A stretch of DNA of 35,041 nucleotides from the NCBI GenBank assembly GCA_937989675.1, contig CALKRK010000006.1, positions 1-35,041 of the forward strand, given 5' to 3'. Position 1 is the stretch's first letter; every line of letters begins with the position of its first letter. Of this stretch, positions 8,180 through 15,641 are shown in pieces. This DNA comes from an uncultured Arenicella sp. (lineage in GTDB: Bacteria > Pseudomonadota > Gammaproteobacteria > Arenicellales > Arenicellaceae). Made by a program: the position numbers and the translations under genes. The notes beneath the pieces are model-generated. The model ran no database searches. It had not been told where the DNA came from and saw nothing but the letters and a program-made list of their open reading frames with translations.

Positions 8180-9790
8180 ATGAGTCGCACCAATATATTT
8201 CATACGGGCTCTGCACTGAGGGCTAAACCAAAGCGGTCAGTGAGCGTCATTTTTTTATTAATGCTAATTTCATCAGCTAGCCGCGCCGCAACTATTGAAG
8301 TAACGGCGCAAATTGGCGAGCCAGGTTGCGATTTGGTCGAAGCCATCGATGCGGCCAACAATGATGCTCCAACAGGAGGATGCATAGCCAATAATGGAAG
8401 CTTTGGCGATGACCTTATCGTTCTTAATTTCACTGTGCCAATTAGTGAGTTCGTAGTGAGCAGTGTTAATAATTCAGACGGTGGTTTTAGCGCAAACGGA
8501 TTTCCGCACATTACTTCTAATATTCGAATTCAAGGAAGAGGTAGTAACCGTGTGACGATAAAGCGATTTGAAGGCCTATTAACCCCAGAGTTTCGGTTTT
8601 TTGAAATCCTGCCTGGCGCGTCTCTTTCTCTGGATAACATCGTATTAGAGAATGGCCGACAACCTGGTCTCATTGGTCTCGATGGTGGTGCTATTCGTAA
8701 CGAGGAAGGTACGCTTATTGTCACCAATAGTGATTTTCGAAATAATAGAGCGGCATCCGGTGGAGCGATTCGTTCAACTTCATTTAGTGAGACAAATTTA
8801 TCCAACACTACTTTTTCCAATAACCGGTCAACGGGTAACCTCACGGGTGGTGGCGCGATTCGGTCTGCGGGCCAACTTTCAATAGTCGATAGTGAGTTCT
8901 CTAATAACGTATCAAATAGCCAGGGTGGGGCACTTTATCTGGGGCTGAATAGCGATACGGTTTTGCGCACTAGTTTGCTACGAGATAACGCTTCTGATAG
9001 CTCTGGTGGTGCGATTATCGTCTCGTCCTCTCCGGTGGTTACCGTTACGGCAAGGGCTGCCATTTACGATACCACAATCAGTAATAACACAGCAGGTAGT
9101 AGTAATAACACAGTAGGTATCTCTAGTTCGGGCGGCGGGCTAGCTGCAATCGGAACTGGATTGAACATAAGCCTCACCAATACCACCATCACTGGAAACG
9201 TGGCTAATACCGGTGGCGGCGTTAACTTTTTCACATTTAGTGATAACGGAGATTCTAATCTAGTTGTCGTTAATTCAATTATTAGTGGCAATTCAACGCC
9301 ATTTATAGTGAGCGCTGATGAGTTAAATTTCACCCCCATGGTAGACACATTAACCGTGCGTCATAGCTTGATTGGTCATTCAGGCATTACGACGGCGCAG
9401 GCTATAACAGGTAGTTTTGAGCCAGCGAATAATATTATTGCGACCAGTGATGGAGATACTCCGACCGCCTTAAACGCCATATTGTTGCCGTTAGCGTTAA
9501 ACGGTGGTCAAACTAGAACTCACGCTTTGCCCCGCAACAGCCCCGCTATTGATGCCGCTGAAGAAGGCCGGGTCGTTCAATTCGGTTTCTTTACTTTTTA
9601 TGTGCCCGGTTGTCGAGGTAGAGAGCTTAGCGCACCAACTCCATTGCCACTATTCAGGCCTGATCAGCGAGGGTTAGAACGCCCAAACGGAGATGCTTGT
9701 GATATCGGCGCATTTGAATTTGAAAAAGATGACTCGCAGTGTTTCGTGGCAAAGGCTGCAAATAACAACGTGGTTACATTTTGTTTGTAG
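8180..9790 (+). CDS. Secreted right-handed beta-helix protein with choice-of-anchor Q-type C-terminus
   Basis: 536 residues. The ATG at 8180 follows the purine-rich AGGGGGGTGAT. A Sec signal (about residues 20-37, ending SRAA) is followed by the typical opening of this family (CDLVEAIDAANND). Residues about 120-400 are a parallel beta-helix with repeated GGAI/GGGAIRSAG turns and Asn/Ser ladders (N-N-x-A, SGNS). The C-terminal region carries the choice-of-anchor Q pattern: LNGGQTRTHALP, NSPAIDA, then DQRG...RPNGDACDIGAFEFE. Such proteins are surface or extracellular and often bind or cleave polysaccharide, but no catalytic site can be seen here. A Cys-containing tail (QCFVAKAANNNVVTFCL) follows the Q region. 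It is in tandem with the upstream lipoprotein and followed by a decayed beta-helix gene. Confidence 0.85.
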   Translation: MSRTNIFHTGSALRAKPKRSVSVIFLLMLISSASRAATIEVTAQIGEPGCDLVEAIDAANNDAPTGGCIANNGSFGDDLIVLNFTVPISEFVVSSVNNSDGGFSANGFPHITSNIRIQGRGSNRVTIKRFEGLLTPEFRFFEILPGASLSLDNIVLENGRQPGLIGLDGGAIRNEEGTLIVTNSDFRNNRAASGGAIRSTSFSETNLSNTTFSNNRSTGNLTGGGAIRSAGQLSIVDSEFSNNVSNSQGGALYLGLNSDTVLRTSLLRDNASDSSGGAIIVSSSPVVTVTARAAIYDTTISNNTAGSSNNTVGISSSGGGLAAIGTGLNISLTNTTITGNVANTGGGVNFFTFSDNGDSNLVVVNSIISGNSTPFIVSADELNFTPMVDTLTVRHSLIGHSGITTAQAITGSFEPANNIIATSDGDTPTALNAILLPLALNGGQTRTHALPRNSPAIDAAEEGRVVQFGFFTFYVPGCRGRELSAPTPLPLFRPDQRGLERPNGDACDIGAFEFEKDDSQCFVAKAANNNVVTFCL

Positions 9791-9833
9791 ACTCAATAGA
9801 AGCTACCCACGTATCTGGCTAAAGAGGTAAGGT

Positions 9834-10467
9834 ATGGAAAAGTACTTAATATCAATTCTAATAATCGTCGTATTTGTTAATGGCGGTGGGACTACCGCTC
9901 ATGCCCTTGAATGTGGTGACAGCATTACCAGTAGTGTCGTTTTAACTAAGGGCCTTGATTGTTCAACTGGTTATGCAGCGCTTGAAGTATTCGCACATAA
10001 TGTCACCAATAATCTAATCTGAAAAACGACCGACTATGGTATCAATGTGGTGCAAGCGGATCGCTGCCAGATAGTCAATAATCGCATACTAGCAACCGGT
10101 GATAGCGCTGTTCGACTAAGTGATTCGTCATACTCTAACATTCGCCAAAACACGATTAAGGAGGGACGTGTTGGCTTGTCAATTTTAGCTAATGCCAGCA
10201 CACTTTGCTTGGCAAGTGGTAGTGGACGTAGTTAATAAGAATAGTGTTGAAGGAAATTATTCAATGGAGTTCGAAACCGGTGTGTCGCTTTGTCCGGGGC
10301 GATCAGTTAATGCTCGAGTACTAAAGAATACGATCACTAACAATAAAATTTACGATGATGATGTTGGCATTCTATTTAGCTCAGATGCGCATCAAAATAC
10401 AACTCAAAATGGTTATCAAGGAACTATTGTGCCCATTATTGACGAAGGCTTGAGTAACCGCTATTGA
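9834..10467 (+). pseudogene. Disrupted NosD-like beta-helix secreted protein (in-frame TGA plus frameshift)
   Basis: An ATG at 9834 starts a signal peptide (LISILIIVVFVNGGG...AHA) and the family-typical mature start LECGDSITSSVVLTKGLDC. A TGA at 10020-10022 interrupts it after NVTNNLI. The same frame then continues at once with good beta-helix sequence (YGINVVQADRCQIVNNRI, SAVRLSDSSYSNIRQNTI) up to a TAA near 10233. Shortly before that the homologous reading moves to the +1 frame (DVVNKNSVEGNYSMEFETG... NTITNNKIYDDDVGIL) and ends with TGA at 10465-10467. Two lesions in about 200 bp make this a pseudogene; one of them could be a sequence error, but both together are less likely to be. The intact reading would be a periplasmic NosD/CASH-type carbohydrate-binding beta-helix of roughly 210 residues. 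It follows the intact beta-helix gene by 43 bp. Confidence 0.75.
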
Positions 10468-10501
10468 ATAAACCTTCTTGTTGTTTCTTGATCAACGAAG
10501 C

Positions 10502-11464
10502 TTAGCGAAATTCGAAGTTCTGTCGCATGGAACCGCCTGCACTACACGTAATCTGAACTTTGGCGGGGCTCACTATAATGCCTAGGTCATCGGGCGTATC
10601 AATGCTAAGTTCATAGTTGCCCACACCTAAATTGTCGAAGCGATACGTTCCTGCATCGAAGCGTTTTGACTGGCCTTTGTTCTGCGCGCCACTTTTGCGA
10701 TTTAGCTGTATGCTGACCTTTTGAGATTGAGCAACCGCTGGCCCAGTGGCAATGCCTTGGATAGTACAAATGCCCGGCCTTGTTCTGTTGCCGATAAATA
10801 GGTCGATGCTACGTTGGGCGTTTTCAACGCCGCTCTTACTTTTCGCAATTACGTGCCATTGGTTTTTGCCTGGCTTTAGAGGCCCATGTTTTATGCTGCA
10901 CTCTTCGTTTTCGCATTGGTGGATGGATTTGTCGTTAACAAAAAATTCAATTGATTCGATGCCTTCCGGGTGAAATGCGCGTGCCGAAAATTCAATTTTG
11001 TCGCCTTTATTTGGTTTTGATGGAACCGTTCTTACACTAATTGAAGGTTCGATTTTGCTCGGATCTTTTCCTGTTGACTTAGCCTTAGCACCAGTTGATG
11101 AAACTAAATCGCAATCAGCGCTCCAAACGCCATTGAGGCCTTCGGCGTGCCGCCCACCCATCTTAACTTGTTTAGCACCAACTCGGATCGCGATGCCGTG
11201 CATGGTCTGATTGCTGTTGCTATTGACGAAACGCTTAAGTTCTATTTTTTGTTCAGCCCAGCTACCCTCAAGTTCCTGGGTAAACTCATTGCCATTGCGA
11301 TCAATATTGATGCTGCCGGAAATCGATGCGTCAGAGCGCTGAAGAGACATGCTACCCTTATCGCCTTGCTGAAGATCAAGAGCGCACTCCCACTTCTCAG
11401 AGCCAAAAGCATGGCTAATATTAGTTATCAAAAGGAGGAGACTTAGTATTGCAGCTTTGTTCAT
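10502..11464 (-). CDS. Secreted protein with Ig-like and prealbumin-like domains
   Basis: 320 residues with a Sec signal peptide (MNKAAILSLLLLITNISHAFG, cleavage near 19-21). Residues about 25-115 form a small beta-rich domain (WECALDLQQGDKGSMSLQR... GVWSADC). A linker rich in Lys/Ser/Pro is followed by a bacterial Ig-like domain at about 145-225, with the PNKGDKIEFSARAFHPEGIESIEFFVND pattern read in two parts and a CENEEC pair that may be disulfide-bonded. Residues about 230-320 (CTIQGIATG..., FDAGTYRFDNLGVGNYEL, CSAGGS) resemble a carboxypeptidase-regulatory/SdrD-B type beta-sandwich. It is probably periplasmic or surface-attached. The enzymatic role, if any, is unknown. It is transcribed towards the broken beta-helix gene. 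Confidence 0.7.
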   Translation of the reverse strand: MNKAAILSLLLLITNISHAFGSEKWECALDLQQGDKGSMSLQRSDASISGSINIDRNGNEFTQELEGSWAEQKIELKRFVNSNSNQTMHGIAIRVGAKQVKMGGRHAEGLNGVWSADCDLVSSTGAKAKSTGKDPSKIEPSISVRTVPSKPNKGDKIEFSARAFHPEGIESIEFFVNDKSIHQCENEECSIKHGPLKPGKNQWHVIAKSKSGVENAQRSIDLFIGNRTRPGICTIQGIATGPAVAQSQKVSIQLNRKSGAQNKGQSKRFDAGTYRFDNLGVGNYELSIDTPDDLGIIVSPAKVQITCSAGGSMRQNFEFR

Positions 11465-11708
11465 TTAGACATCCCGAAGCTTATTATTAGCGAAATCCAC
11501 ATGTAGAGTATCACACAAGCGAAAGTTAGATTAGAGCAGACTTAAACGAATGTAATAGCAGACAATGCTGATCCTAGCTTTTTGAGGTCGCCAATATTAG
11601 TAGGAGAACTAGATTGACTTAGTTGTTGATGGTAACGTGGCATAAAGCGCGAACTAAACTCCAACTTTATTCGTATGAAAATATGCACGTAAATTTAAGG
11701 GAGCTGTG
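11465..11708. promoter_or_regulatory. Divergent promoter region (244 bp) between two secreted-protein genes
   Basis: Non-coding, between the starts of the Ig-like protein (minus) and the thioredoxin-like protein (plus). A TTGACT hexamer occurs at about 11614-11619 on the plus strand but has no good -10 at normal spacing. No palindrome stands out. Confidence 0.35.
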
Positions 11709-12287
11709 ATGGAAGGAATAAAATTTGTTATCTATCTGAGCCTTATTTGCTTGGTCTGCCCAATATCAGCGGAGGCTGACGCGCAGCAACCTAAGGTCGT
11801 TCCAGAAGGGTGGGCTGCCCAATATGATTTCGAGAGTAGAATTGTTGATTATCTAAAAGCTGAGCATGATTACGCGAAAGATCGCGGGAAAACCGCTTAC
11901 ATCTACGTTTACAAGGACGGCGACCCACACTGTGAAAGTATACGTCGATTTATGAAACGTAAGAGCGTTAAAAAAGCCTACAAAGGCACCCATATGGTGA
12001 TGTTAGATATAGATGAGTTGCTTCGCGTTTATAAAGCAAATCCAAAATCTAATTTTGAGCCTCCGAATTGGTATCCGGCGATTGTGAAGATTTCAGAGCT
12101 TGGTAAGCCAACGTCGGCGGCAATATTTCCTGATGTAATCGTGTTTCATCCAGAGTCGAGCCAGATCGAATCGCATGGGGATGCTACCACGGCCGCAGGG
12201 GTTTTCAACCAATCGTCAAAGCGGCGATATGTGCGCGCAATGAAGAAGTTCTTTAACGAAAACAATTATACTTTTATAGAGGAGTAG
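11709..12287 (+). CDS. Secreted thioredoxin-fold-like protein with a single active-site-region Cys
   Basis: 192 residues from the ATG at 11709, chosen over GTG 11706 because AAGGGAG ends 5-6 nt before it. The signal peptide is KFVIYLSLICLVCPISAEA. The mature core AYIYVYKDGDPHCESIRRFM (about 63-82) followed by AYKGTHMVMLDIDEL (about 91-105) and WYPAIVKISELGKP (about 121-134) follows the beta-alpha-beta order of a thioredoxin domain. WYPA would stand for the usual [FV]P[TA] cis-Pro loop. At the CXXC position only DPHC is present, so the first Cys is missing and it cannot do ordinary dithiol-disulfide exchange; a chaperone, binding or glutathionylation-type role is possible. It lacks close functional neighbours. 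The gene is followed by a palindrome that may terminate transcription. Confidence 0.6.
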   Translation: MEGIKFVIYLSLICLVCPISAEADAQQPKVVPEGWAAQYDFESRIVDYLKAEHDYAKDRGKTAYIYVYKDGDPHCESIRRFMKRKSVKKAYKGTHMVMLDIDELLRVYKANPKSNFEPPNWYPAIVKISELGKPTSAAIFPDVIVFHPESSQIESHGDATTAAGVFNQSSKRRYVRAMKKFFNENNYTFIEE

Positions 12288-12291
12288 CCAC

Positions 12292-12311
12292 CTTGAATTA
12301 GCTAACTCAAG
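12292..12311. terminator. 20-bp palindrome between convergent genes
   Basis: CTTGAATTAGCTAACTCAAG is a palindrome with one mismatched pair. It lies directly after the thioredoxin-like gene and is followed by CTTTCCC. It could serve as a bidirectional terminator, but no true T-tract is present. Confidence 0.3.
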
Positions 12312-12346
12312 CTTTCCCTAGCTCTGTTAGTGCTTAGTTGAGCCTC

Positions 12347-13231
12347 TTAACGTTGCGTTTCGTCGCCGTTAATTTCTCGCCATTGTTTGGTTAACCTTCG
12401 TCGCGCAATCGGAGAGAAGATAAAACTAAAAAATAGAAAAAATGCGATTAAGCCACAAAAGCCTGTCGTAATGTAGAGTGTCATTTGTAGGCTGAGAACA
12501 CTACTACCTATAACGTGCACACGGTCTGCCATGACTAGACCATCTTGCTCAAAAGTGTCGCGCACTAATACTGGTAAAACGGATGGCCTTACAAAGCCGG
12601 TTAGTGCGAGATTTGGGTTTATGCGACTATTGTGGTTACTGGTTTGAAGGTGCACGAAATGGATTGGAGATTTTTTCCCATTTGGTGAAGCTATCGGTGT
12701 ATAACGCGTTTCAGACGTATGGCCTCTACGATTGTTCTTACTTGTGATCGAGTACGAACTGTTAGTGAGTAACGAACCATTGAGTTTTACTTTTTTGAAC
12801 CAATAGTTACCTTCTTCAAAGTTTCTCAGGTCAACTGAAATTGTCTCTTGATTTTCATCTGGTGCATTTTGACCGACATAAAACGCCCCCAATGCAGCTC
12901 CGATAAATAGAAACATACCTATCAAAAAATGGCGAGATCTCTTTTTTAGTCGAGCTTGAAGTTCGTTTAAGCTGACTTCCATATCGCCTTTTTTGATTTG
13001 CAAGCCCTTGCCTGAGCCGCCAATTATTTTTTCAATTAGAATAATTGGTAGTAGCAGTGCTAAAAAAATGGCTGCGAAGGTTAGTGTTGGAAAATAATTA
13101 TTGAAAGTATCGGCTTGCCAGCGAATTAAAATTGCATAGAGACCAGTTTGAAATATCCAACTCCAAGCTGCGTATCCAAGTGCACAGAACATCAGACCTA
13201 AACCTATTATAGAGTTGAATGATTTTTTCAT
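12347..13231 (-). CDS. Inner-membrane protein of unknown function, four predicted TM segments
   Basis: 294 residues, not recognised. Hydrophobic helices at about 8-30 and 45-68, then 101-120 and finally 247-275. A KKGDMEVSLNELQARLKKR amphipathic stretch lies on one side between TM2 and TM3 and would be cytoplasmic. A loop of about 125 residues (ISVDLRNFEEGNYWFKKVKL... VHVIGSS) lies between TM3 and TM4, probably periplasmic. This TM-large loop-TM plan recalls TMEM43/E3-ligase-like or DUF3592-type proteins, but no motif proves it. The basic C-terminus (ARRRLTKQWREINGD) fits a cytoplasmic end. The start ATG at 13231 has GGGGA a few bases upstream. The next gene upstream on this strand is the AraC regulator more than 300 bp away. 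Confidence 0.65.
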   Translation of the reverse strand: MKKSFNSIIGLGLMFCALGYAAWSWIFQTGLYAILIRWQADTFNNYFPTLTFAAIFLALLLPIILIEKIIGGSGKGLQIKKGDMEVSLNELQARLKKRSRHFLIGMFLFIGAALGAFYVGQNAPDENQETISVDLRNFEEGNYWFKKVKLNGSLLTNSSYSITSKNNRRGHTSETRYTPIASPNGKKSPIHFVHLQTSNHNSRINPNLALTGFVRPSVLPVLVRDTFEQDGLVMADRVHVIGSSVLSLQMTLYITTGFCGLIAFFLFFSFIFSPIARRRLTKQWREINGDETQR

Positions 13232-13354
13232 ATTTCCCCTGCAGTTTTATAGGTAAGTGCTAGCTAATTTTTATAGCGGAAATCGCATCATGACAAATAT
13301 TGTTTTGGCGCGACTTATTTAAGCTGTATTCAAGCAACTTGGATCGAGCAATGC

Positions 13355-13374
13355 AACTACGCGTTCACGTAGTT
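13355..13374. repeat. Inverted repeat AACTACG-N6-CGTAGTT
   Basis: Seven-base perfect arms (13355-13361 and 13368-13374) around a 6-nt loop. It could be a hairpin or a regulator site about 125 bp upstream of the 4-TM gene start. Confidence 0.4.
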
Positions 13375-13447
13375 ATCCGTCTATACGGGGAAGGGCAATT
13401 GACACTATGTCAGTGTTTTGCGTTGCGACTAGATTCTTATAGCTTGG

Positions 13448-13469
13448 AGTTCTGCGGAAGGGCAGAACT
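13448..13469. repeat. Inverted repeat AGTTCTGC-N6-GCAGAACT
   Basis: Eight-base perfect arms around a GGAAGG loop. It lies about 90 bp past the AraC-type gene stop on its transcript. No T-tract follows on the minus strand, so it may be an RNA 3'-end structure rather than a classical terminator. Confidence 0.4.
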
Positions 13470-13561
13470 AATATGAATACAATCACTTATTTTCCTTGGC
13501 GACTTTAAGAGTTCGTTGGAGACTATGGAGGTGACAGTAGCACTATGATGAAAACAACTTA

Positions 13562-14737
13562 TCAGGAAGCGGCTTTATTCAATTGCTCCTTTTTGTATTG
13601 TGTTGGCGTGAGTTTAACCAACTTCTTAAAAAAGGTGTTGTAGGTGGCCTTGGAGTTAAACCCGCAGACCTCGGACACGTCTATCATTGTCATATGTGCT
13701 TTGTTTGGGTTGGATAAAATACTTTTAGCTTCTTCAATACGGTAAGCATTGACGAATTCGCAGAAATTCGTCTTAAAGTGGCGGTTTATCGTTTCAGAGA
13801 GCTGCCTAGATTGGATGCCTAGCTTATCGGAAAGTTGGTCCAATGTAAGCTGATGCATTAAATAGGGCTTATCGGTTTTCATCTGTGTTTCAATTCGTTG
13901 CACAAGTGCATCATCGGCTTGAAAATCGCGGTTCTTCGGCTTACTTTCTTCGGGCACGAGCGCGCCATCGACGCGAACCGATCTCTGCAAGCTAAGAAAC
14001 ATCAAAGAGGTAATCAATGCGAAGTTTAGGATGTTTCCAAATATTCCCATTTGGTTTAGTAAGTCTAGCCCAACCGCTGGGAAAAAGAGGCCAAGAACTA
14101 CATGGCTTAAAATCCAAACTCTCACGGCAGTGAATGCGACAACCAGTAATTTAATCCAGCGAATATCGATTTGTTCTAGGTCGGAGTAATTCGCTTGAAT
14201 CTGCTTGGTGGCCGCGCGGATTTCTATTAGTGAGAGTACGCCAAAGAGAACCCTTAGTGCTTCTCGCAAAAAGCTAAAGCTCCGCTTGATAAGCTGATCT
14301 ACCCAGTCATGTTGATTCAGTATGAAAGCTAATTTGCCAGATGCGTCATGTGCGTAAAAATAGAGGTAAAGATAGATTGCGTAGCAAATTGCTGGCACAA
14401 AAACTAGATAGTACATTCGGTTTAGCGGCATCTTTTTATATAGGAGGGTTCTTATATAAAAAAGTAGCATTGGCCCTTCTAGCCAAATCGCAAGTTCAAA
14501 CGCAAAATATAAGTTTGGCGACGTTTCTAAAACTAAGGGTCTGAACGCCTCACCGTATTGAATAAGTAAGTGGATTGGAATACCCACTTGAGTTAAAAAA
14601 AAGCCGGCCAGAAAGTAGCTGCTGAGGCGGTGCTGGTTCTTTGTAAACAAAATCAACAATACGAATAGGGCACTCATGAAGGCAGCAGCCAGCAAGAAGG
14701 TGTCGTATATATTGAAGATAGGTTCAGACAGTTGCAT
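13562..14737 (-). CDS. Membrane-anchored AraC-family transcriptional regulator
   Basis: 391 residues. The N-terminal half has about seven hydrophobic helices (roughly 12-32, 38-60, 76-98, 107-127, 150-170, 190-215, 228-248) in the style of the 7TM sensor-AraC fusions of marine bacteria. The C-terminal 110 residues are an AraC DNA-binding domain with two helix-turn-helix units: LTLDQLSDKLGIQSRQLSETINRHF (first part) and the signature end ISEVCGF-like DVSEVCGFNSKATYNTFFKKL followed by TPTQYK. It probably senses a membrane or periplasmic signal and controls neighbouring genes; the exported proteins on either side are candidates, which is inference. No clear ribosome site precedes the ATG at 14737; the next Met is well inside TM1. 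Confidence 0.88.
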   Translation of the reverse strand: MQLSEPIFNIYDTFLLAAAFMSALFVLLILFTKNQHRLSSYFLAGFFLTQVGIPIHLLIQYGEAFRPLVLETSPNLYFAFELAIWLEGPMLLFYIRTLLYKKMPLNRMYYLVFVPAICYAIYLYLYFYAHDASGKLAFILNQHDWVDQLIKRSFSFLREALRVLFGVLSLIEIRAATKQIQANYSDLEQIDIRWIKLLVVAFTAVRVWILSHVVLGLFFPAVGLDLLNQMGIFGNILNFALITSLMFLSLQRSVRVDGALVPEESKPKNRDFQADDALVQRIETQMKTDKPYLMHQLTLDQLSDKLGIQSRQLSETINRHFKTNFCEFVNAYRIEEAKSILSNPNKAHMTMIDVSEVCGFNSKATYNTFFKKLVKLTPTQYKKEQLNKAAS

Positions 14738-15077
14738 TGAGAGGGGAAGGATTCAGCTATTCGTACATTACATGTATCAACTTAGCTAATTGTAGAGCAT
14801 CTCCTTTAGGTAGAACAGAGGAGTGTGGTGGTCAGTTGTTTGTGGAAGATACCAGAAGCTAAGAATCCGATTAAATATCTGTTGCGTCAGAAAATTAGCA
14901 GAAAAATAGCAAAAGGATGTTGCGAACTCTTTGTTGTTAATTGTATATTGTGAACAATATGCAATTAGGTTTAGAGCCTAATAAATCCGCAAATAGAGCA
15001 TGTTTGTATAAACGTTTCAGACTTGCGTTGAATTGTGGATCTACAAATTTAAAGTGGACTATATAGGGTTGATTAAA
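14738..15077. promoter_or_regulatory. Divergent promoter region (340 bp) of the AraC regulator and a small secreted protein
   Basis: Non-coding. It holds a long near-perfect palindrome at 14938-14967 and a second overlapping inverted repeat ATTAGG-N7-CCTAAT at 14964-14982. The placement between a regulator and a divergent gene is the usual one for an autoregulatory operator. Confidence 0.5.
14938..14967. promoter_or_regulatory. 30-bp near-perfect palindrome, candidate operator
   Basis: The left arm TAATTGTATATTGT (14938-14951) and right arm ACAATATGCAATTA (14954-14967) match at 13 of 14 pairs around a central GA. It lies 110 bp upstream of the ATG at 15078. AT-rich symmetry of this length suits a dimeric regulator; whether the AraC protein or another binds is unknown. 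Confidence 0.5.
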
Positions 15078-15560
15078 ATGAAATTCAAAAGCGCAGTATT
15101 TGCTGCGACCTTCCTTACTTCTTTGACCTGGGCTTGCAGCTCAAATATCGTGATGGCTCAAGAGAGTCAGCCGACGGTTTCTGGAGAGGGGAAAAGGCTG
15201 GCCGTTGTGTGTTCAAACTTCAAACCAAAGCGTGTTATCAGTTGGAATGAATCCACACAGAAATGGTGTGATACGCAATTTGAAGATTTTTGTGGTGAAA
15301 GAAGGTTGAGTGCGGCTAGGGCGGTTTGCAGTAAAAGCTACGACAAGCGACTTGAGCAATTTGCCATAGAAAAGGGCGCCAATCAGCCAGAAGTAGTGGC
15401 CTCTGAAAAGCAGAGTGGTTCGCAATCACTGCCGTTAAGCGAAAGCCGTCAGCGTATCGACTTACAGACCGAGTTGCTTGAGATCGAGCAGAGCTTGCTT
15501 GAGATAAGGGAAAAAAAGTTAGCCTTGAAGCGCAGGGCCGCTGAGTTAACATCTCTGTAA
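15078..15560 (+). CDS. Small secreted protein with C-terminal coiled coil, unknown function
   Basis: 160 residues from the ATG at 15078; an upstream ATG at 15033 would add a polar leader in front of the signal peptide and is less likely. The signal is MKFKSAVFAATFLTSLTWA... with cleavage after VMA or at the Cys in WACSS if it is a lipoprotein (a TWAC sequence is a poor lipobox). The mature part has four Cys (VVCSNF, KWCDTQFEDFCGER, AVCSKS) likely to form two disulfides. The last 40 residues (RIDLQTELLEIEQSLLEIRE and on) form a clear heptad coiled coil. It is probably periplasmic and multimeric. It is divergent from the AraC regulator, which may control it. Confidence 0.65.
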   Translation: MKFKSAVFAATFLTSLTWACSSNIVMAQESQPTVSGEGKRLAVVCSNFKPKRVISWNESTQKWCDTQFEDFCGERRLSAARAVCSKSYDKRLEQFAIEKGANQPEVVASEKQSGSQSLPLSESRQRIDLQTELLEIEQSLLEIREKKLALKRRAAELTSL

Positions 15561-15616
15561 TTCTACTGCCGTTTCTTATCGTAAATTAGGTGACTCATAG
15601 GTTGTTTTCTAACTAG

Positions 15617-15641
15617 ACTAAGCGTTTTCTGAGCGCTTAGT
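15617..15641. terminator. Hairpin at the 3' end of the GPH symporter gene
   Basis: ACTAAGCG (15617-15624) and CGCTTAGT (15634-15641) pair perfectly around a 9-nt loop. The stem covers the symporter stop codon and lies between convergent genes. The T content after it is modest on either strand, so termination is plausible but not certain. Confidence 0.45.

Larger units (their letters stand above)
13232..13561. other. 330-bp gap with two perfect inverted repeats
   Basis: No gene is seen. It holds two short perfect hairpins (listed separately) between the end of the AraC-type gene and the start of the 4-TM gene, so it must contain the terminator of the first and the promoter of the second. Confidence 0.5.

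Noticed and set aside
10020-10022. Selenocysteine or programmed readthrough at TGA
   Set aside because: The family has no known selenoproteins, and a second lesion (frameshift) lies 200 bp later, so decay explains both.
10192-10467. Separate small gene starting at 10192
   Set aside because: Its sequence continues the beta-helix homology of the frame before it, so it is the 3' part of a frameshifted gene rather than an independent one.
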